A DNA stretch of 24,641 bases from Vulcanimicrobiota bacterium (GTDB lineage Bacteria; Vulcanimicrobiota; Vulcanimicrobiia; Vulcanimicrobiales; Vulcanimicrobiaceae): assembly GCA_003155175.1 (NCBI GenBank), contig PMFP01000089.1:20917-45557 (forward strand), written 5' to 3'. Shown piece after piece: positions 22,941-24,641 of the stretch (its first letter is position 1; each line of letters starts with the position of its first letter). Below the pieces are notes generated by a model, which was not told where the DNA came from, searched no databases, and saw only the letters and a program-made list of their open reading frames with translations. The translations under genes were made by a program, and so were the position numbers.

Positions 22941-23201
22941 TCAGCCGCGCCAGCTCTCCTCGTCCCAGTGGTCGATGATTCCCCCGATCGTGAGATCCGT
23001 GGTGATTTTCGGGTTTCCGGCCGCGATCCGCGCGGCCGAGACCCCGATCGTCACGACGAAATCCCCCGGCTTTGCGCCGATCGGATCGAGCGCGACCTCG
23101 AGGTTGCCCGTGCAGTCCTCGACGACGCGCAGCGATTTTGCCGCAAGCCAGAAGTTGCGTTTGCTGGTGACCATGTCGCGAACGACGCGATGAATCTGCA
23201 C
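22941..23201 (-). CDS. csoS4B: Carboxysome shell vertex pentamer protein (BMC-P)
   Basis: The product is 86 aa, of the EutN/CcmL fold. SLRVVEDCTGNLEVALDPIGAKPGDFV (two strands), SAARIAAG and TDLTIGGIIDHWDEE are typical of CsoS4B. Pentamers cap the icosahedral vertices and are needed in very low amounts. The start is GTG 23201, four bases after the csoS4A stop, with only a weak ribosome binding site. This fits low, coupled translation. The csoS1 gene follows after 56 bases. Confidence 0.93.
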   Translation of the reverse strand: MQIHRVVRDMVTSKRNFWLAAKSLRVVEDCTGNLEVALDPIGAKPGDFVVTIGVSAARIAAGNPKITTDLTIGGIIDHWDEESWRG

Positions 23202-23205
23202 GGCG

Positions 23206-23478
23206 TTACGCTTCGGCCTTTCCGGCGCCGTCGTCGTCCCAGTAGTCGATGATGCCGACGATGGTCAAATCGCTCGGATAGTCTTTGCTTCCGGCGGCGT
23301 CGCGCGCCGCCGAACTGCCGACGGCGATCACCCAGTCTCCCGGTTTGCATCCGACGGGATCCACCGCGACTTGCTTGCCGCTGCTGCCGCGCTCTTTGAC
23401 GACGAGCAGCCGGCGGTTCTGGAGCCCGCCGATGCGTGCGGTGGCGACGAGCGTGCCCTCGACTTGACAGATCTTCAT
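23206..23478 (-). CDS. csoS4A: Carboxysome shell vertex pentamer protein (BMC-P)
   Basis: The product is 90 aa, of the EutN/CcmL fold, paralogous to csoS4B. MKICQVEGTLVATARIGGLQ, VAVDPVGCKPGDWVI, SSAARDAAG and SDLTIVGIIDYWDDD are the family blocks. The start is ATG 23478, overlapping the csoSCA stop as ATGA, with GGAG eight bases upstream. The open frame further upstream is a shadow of csoSCA. Confidence 0.94.
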   Translation of the reverse strand: MKICQVEGTLVATARIGGLQNRRLLVVKERGSSGKQVAVDPVGCKPGDWVIAVGSSAARDAAGSKDYPSDLTIVGIIDYWDDDGAGKAEA

Positions 23479-24641
23479 GCGCGATTCTCCGCAGCGTGTG
23501 CGTGGACGGTTTCGAGCGGCGCGCCGTCGCCGCCGCGCACGACCGCTCGGACGTGGAGCAGGCCGCTCTCGGCGAGTCGCGCGTAGCGCGCGATGATGGC
23601 ATCGCGCAGTCGCAACGCGCGTTCGCGCGCGCGGGCGCGAGCACTCGGTACGCGCGCATCGTAGCGGAAGTGCGCCAGAATCGGGACGGCCAAGCCGCGC
23701 GGTTCGTGAACGCCGCGCAGGACCCGGACGCCGACGTCGAGATCGGCGGCGCCCTCTTCGACCGTCTCCATCTGCGCCTGGAACGCCAAGTTGCGCAGTT
23801 GCACGTCGTCGAGCGCGTCGCCGACGATCGCGAGACGCTCGGTGTGTCCGCGATCGGCATACGATCCGCCGTGCCGAGCGCGCACCGCTTCCATTTGGCT
23901 CAGGTTGTTCTTGAGCAGATACCCGCAGAACCAGCGCATGCCTTCGGTGAGCCGATCGCCGGCCGCAACGCCCGCGCAGGCCGCGACCGCGTCGCGGATT
24001 GCATTCTTTGCTCCGTCGCGCGAGAGCATCTTGGTGCTCGCGTAGAGCGCGCGGTTGTCCACCCACCGCGAGACCGACGCGCGTCCGCTCGCGTCGGGAA
24101 CGTGCACGCGAAGCGCGTCGGTGTCGGTGTCCACGCCGCAGAGCAGCGTCGCGACCGTCGCGCCGCAGCAGTGCGTGAGTTCGACGGCGCGCGCGAAATC
24201 GTCAAGGCGCTCGAGCAGGGACGATGCGGCGCGTCCGGCGTCGCTGCCGTGGGCGGCGCAGCCCTCGCGATCCGGATCCACGCTGCTGTAATGATAGACG
24301 CCGATCTTGAGAAAGCGCGTCGGCTCGGAGGCAGGGTTGGGACGGCTCTCGCGGTAGCGCCGCAGCTCGACCGTCTCCCACGTGCGCAGCGCGTCTTCGA
24401 CGTCGAACATCGCGCCGGCGTGCGATAGGCGCGAGACCACCACGGCCGGAGGCACGCGAAGGATGTAGTCCACGACGCCGCTGAGACGCCCGTCGGCGCA
24501 CGGCGTGATGTCCACCGCGTGAAAGCCCCAGCGGCGAATCAAGTCCTGGGCGCTCTCGCCCTCGCTGAGCGTTGCCAGATCGCGGTCGAACGATCGATCG
24601 ACGAGGCGGCAAAATGTGCCCAACACGCATTCGGCATAGAG
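23475..24641 (-). CDS. csoSCA: Carboxysomal carbonic anhydrase (partial, 5' end off window)
   Basis: About 388 residues are visible and the frame is open at the right edge, so the true start lies outside; the GTG at 24626 is not a real start. CsoSCA is the beta-type carbonic anhydrase inside alpha-carboxysomes that turns bicarbonate into CO2 for rubisco. The active-site set is present: Cys (codon 24498-24500), Asp and Arg in ITPCADGRLSG, then zinc-binding His (24291-24293) and Cys (24258-24260) in VYHYSSVDPDREGCAAHGSD, eleven residues apart as in characterised CsoSCA. VSRWVDNRALYASTKMLSRDG is also typical. Full-length homologues are about 500-550 aa, so roughly the N-terminal quarter or more, which attaches the enzyme inside the shell, is missing here because of the window edge. 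Confidence 0.94.
   Translation of the reverse strand, partial: LYAECVLGTFCRLVDRSFDRDLATLSEGESAQDLIRRWGFHAVDITPCADGRLSGVVDYILRVPPAVVVSRLSHAGAMFDVEDALRTWETVELRRYRESRPNPASEPTRFLKIGVYHYSSVDPDREGCAAHGSDAGRAASSLLERLDDFARAVELTHCCGATVATLLCGVDTDTDALRVHVPDASGRASVSRWVDNRALYASTKMLSRDGAKNAIRDAVAACAGVAAGDRLTEGMRWFCGYLLKNNLSQMEAVRARHGGSYADRGHTERLAIVGDALDDVQLRNLAFQAQMETVEEGAADLDVGVRVLRGVHEPRGLAVPILAHFRYDARVPSARARARERALRLRDAIIARYARLAESGLLHVRAVVRGGDGAPLETVHAHAAENRA

Noticed and set aside
23436..24428. Plus-strand open frame of 330 codons opposite csoSCA
   Set aside because: It is antisense to a carbonic anhydrase with all active-site residues visible.
1..24641. CRISPR arrays, insertion sequences, tRNA or rRNA genes, prophage
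   Set aside because: I saw no regularly spaced repeats, transposase or integrase sequences, tRNA-like cloverleaf with CCA, or phage genes while reading both strands by eye.

Overview
The window is GC-rich, almost entirely coding, and has no rRNA, tRNA, insertion sequence or CRISPR array that I can see. It looks chromosomal. It combines a complete core hopanoid pathway, the 3' part of an alpha-carboxysome operon with a DAB inorganic-carbon pump, a PPi-type phosphofructokinase, and a class III cyclase / NB-ARC ATPase / TPR regulator. That points to an autotrophic or mixotrophic Gram-negative-type bacterium. My best guess is a Candidatus Eremiobacterota (WPS-2)-like soil lineage. This is inferred from gene content and cyclase style and is not proven; a proteobacterial chemolithoautotroph is the main alternative.

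Layout, left to right. (1) 1-338, minus strand: the 5' part of a FecR-like exported or lipoprotein gene, cut by the window edge. It is divergent from (2) 396-3182, plus strand: a large cyclase/NB-ARC/TPR signalling protein. (3) 3169-6390, minus strand: a compact four-gene unit of two small membrane proteins, a B12-binding radical SAM enzyme of the RiPP-maturation C-methyltransferase type, and a 63-residue charged peptide that is the best candidate for its substrate. This is the least described system here. (4) 6473-13869, minus strand: a seven-gene hopanoid operon in transcription order hpnC-hpnD-hpnE-shc(hpnF)-hpnH-hpnA-hpnG, with every junction overlapping. It would take farnesyl-PP to squalene, hopene, adenosylhopane and phosphoribohopane. 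(5) 13979-17204, plus strand, divergent from the operon: hpnK and hpnI (hopanoid head-group decoration) followed by a phosphofructokinase with the PPi-type signature. (6) 17221-24641, minus strand: csoSCA (5' end off the window), csoS4A, csoS4B, csoS1, an acRAF-like PCD-fold rubisco assembly factor, a Nudix-TenI fusion, dabB and dabA. Shell, carbonic anhydrase, rubisco chaperone and bicarbonate-accumulation pump thus sit in one transcription unit. cbbL, cbbS and csoS2 are expected just beyond the right edge.

Genes are packed so tightly that no stretch over 300 bases lacks a gene. The largest gap is the roughly 110-base hpnC/hpnK divergent region. Many starts are GTG or TTG, and hpnH appears to have no canonical start at its homology-supported N-terminus. 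High GC produces many long antisense open frames, which I treat as shadows.
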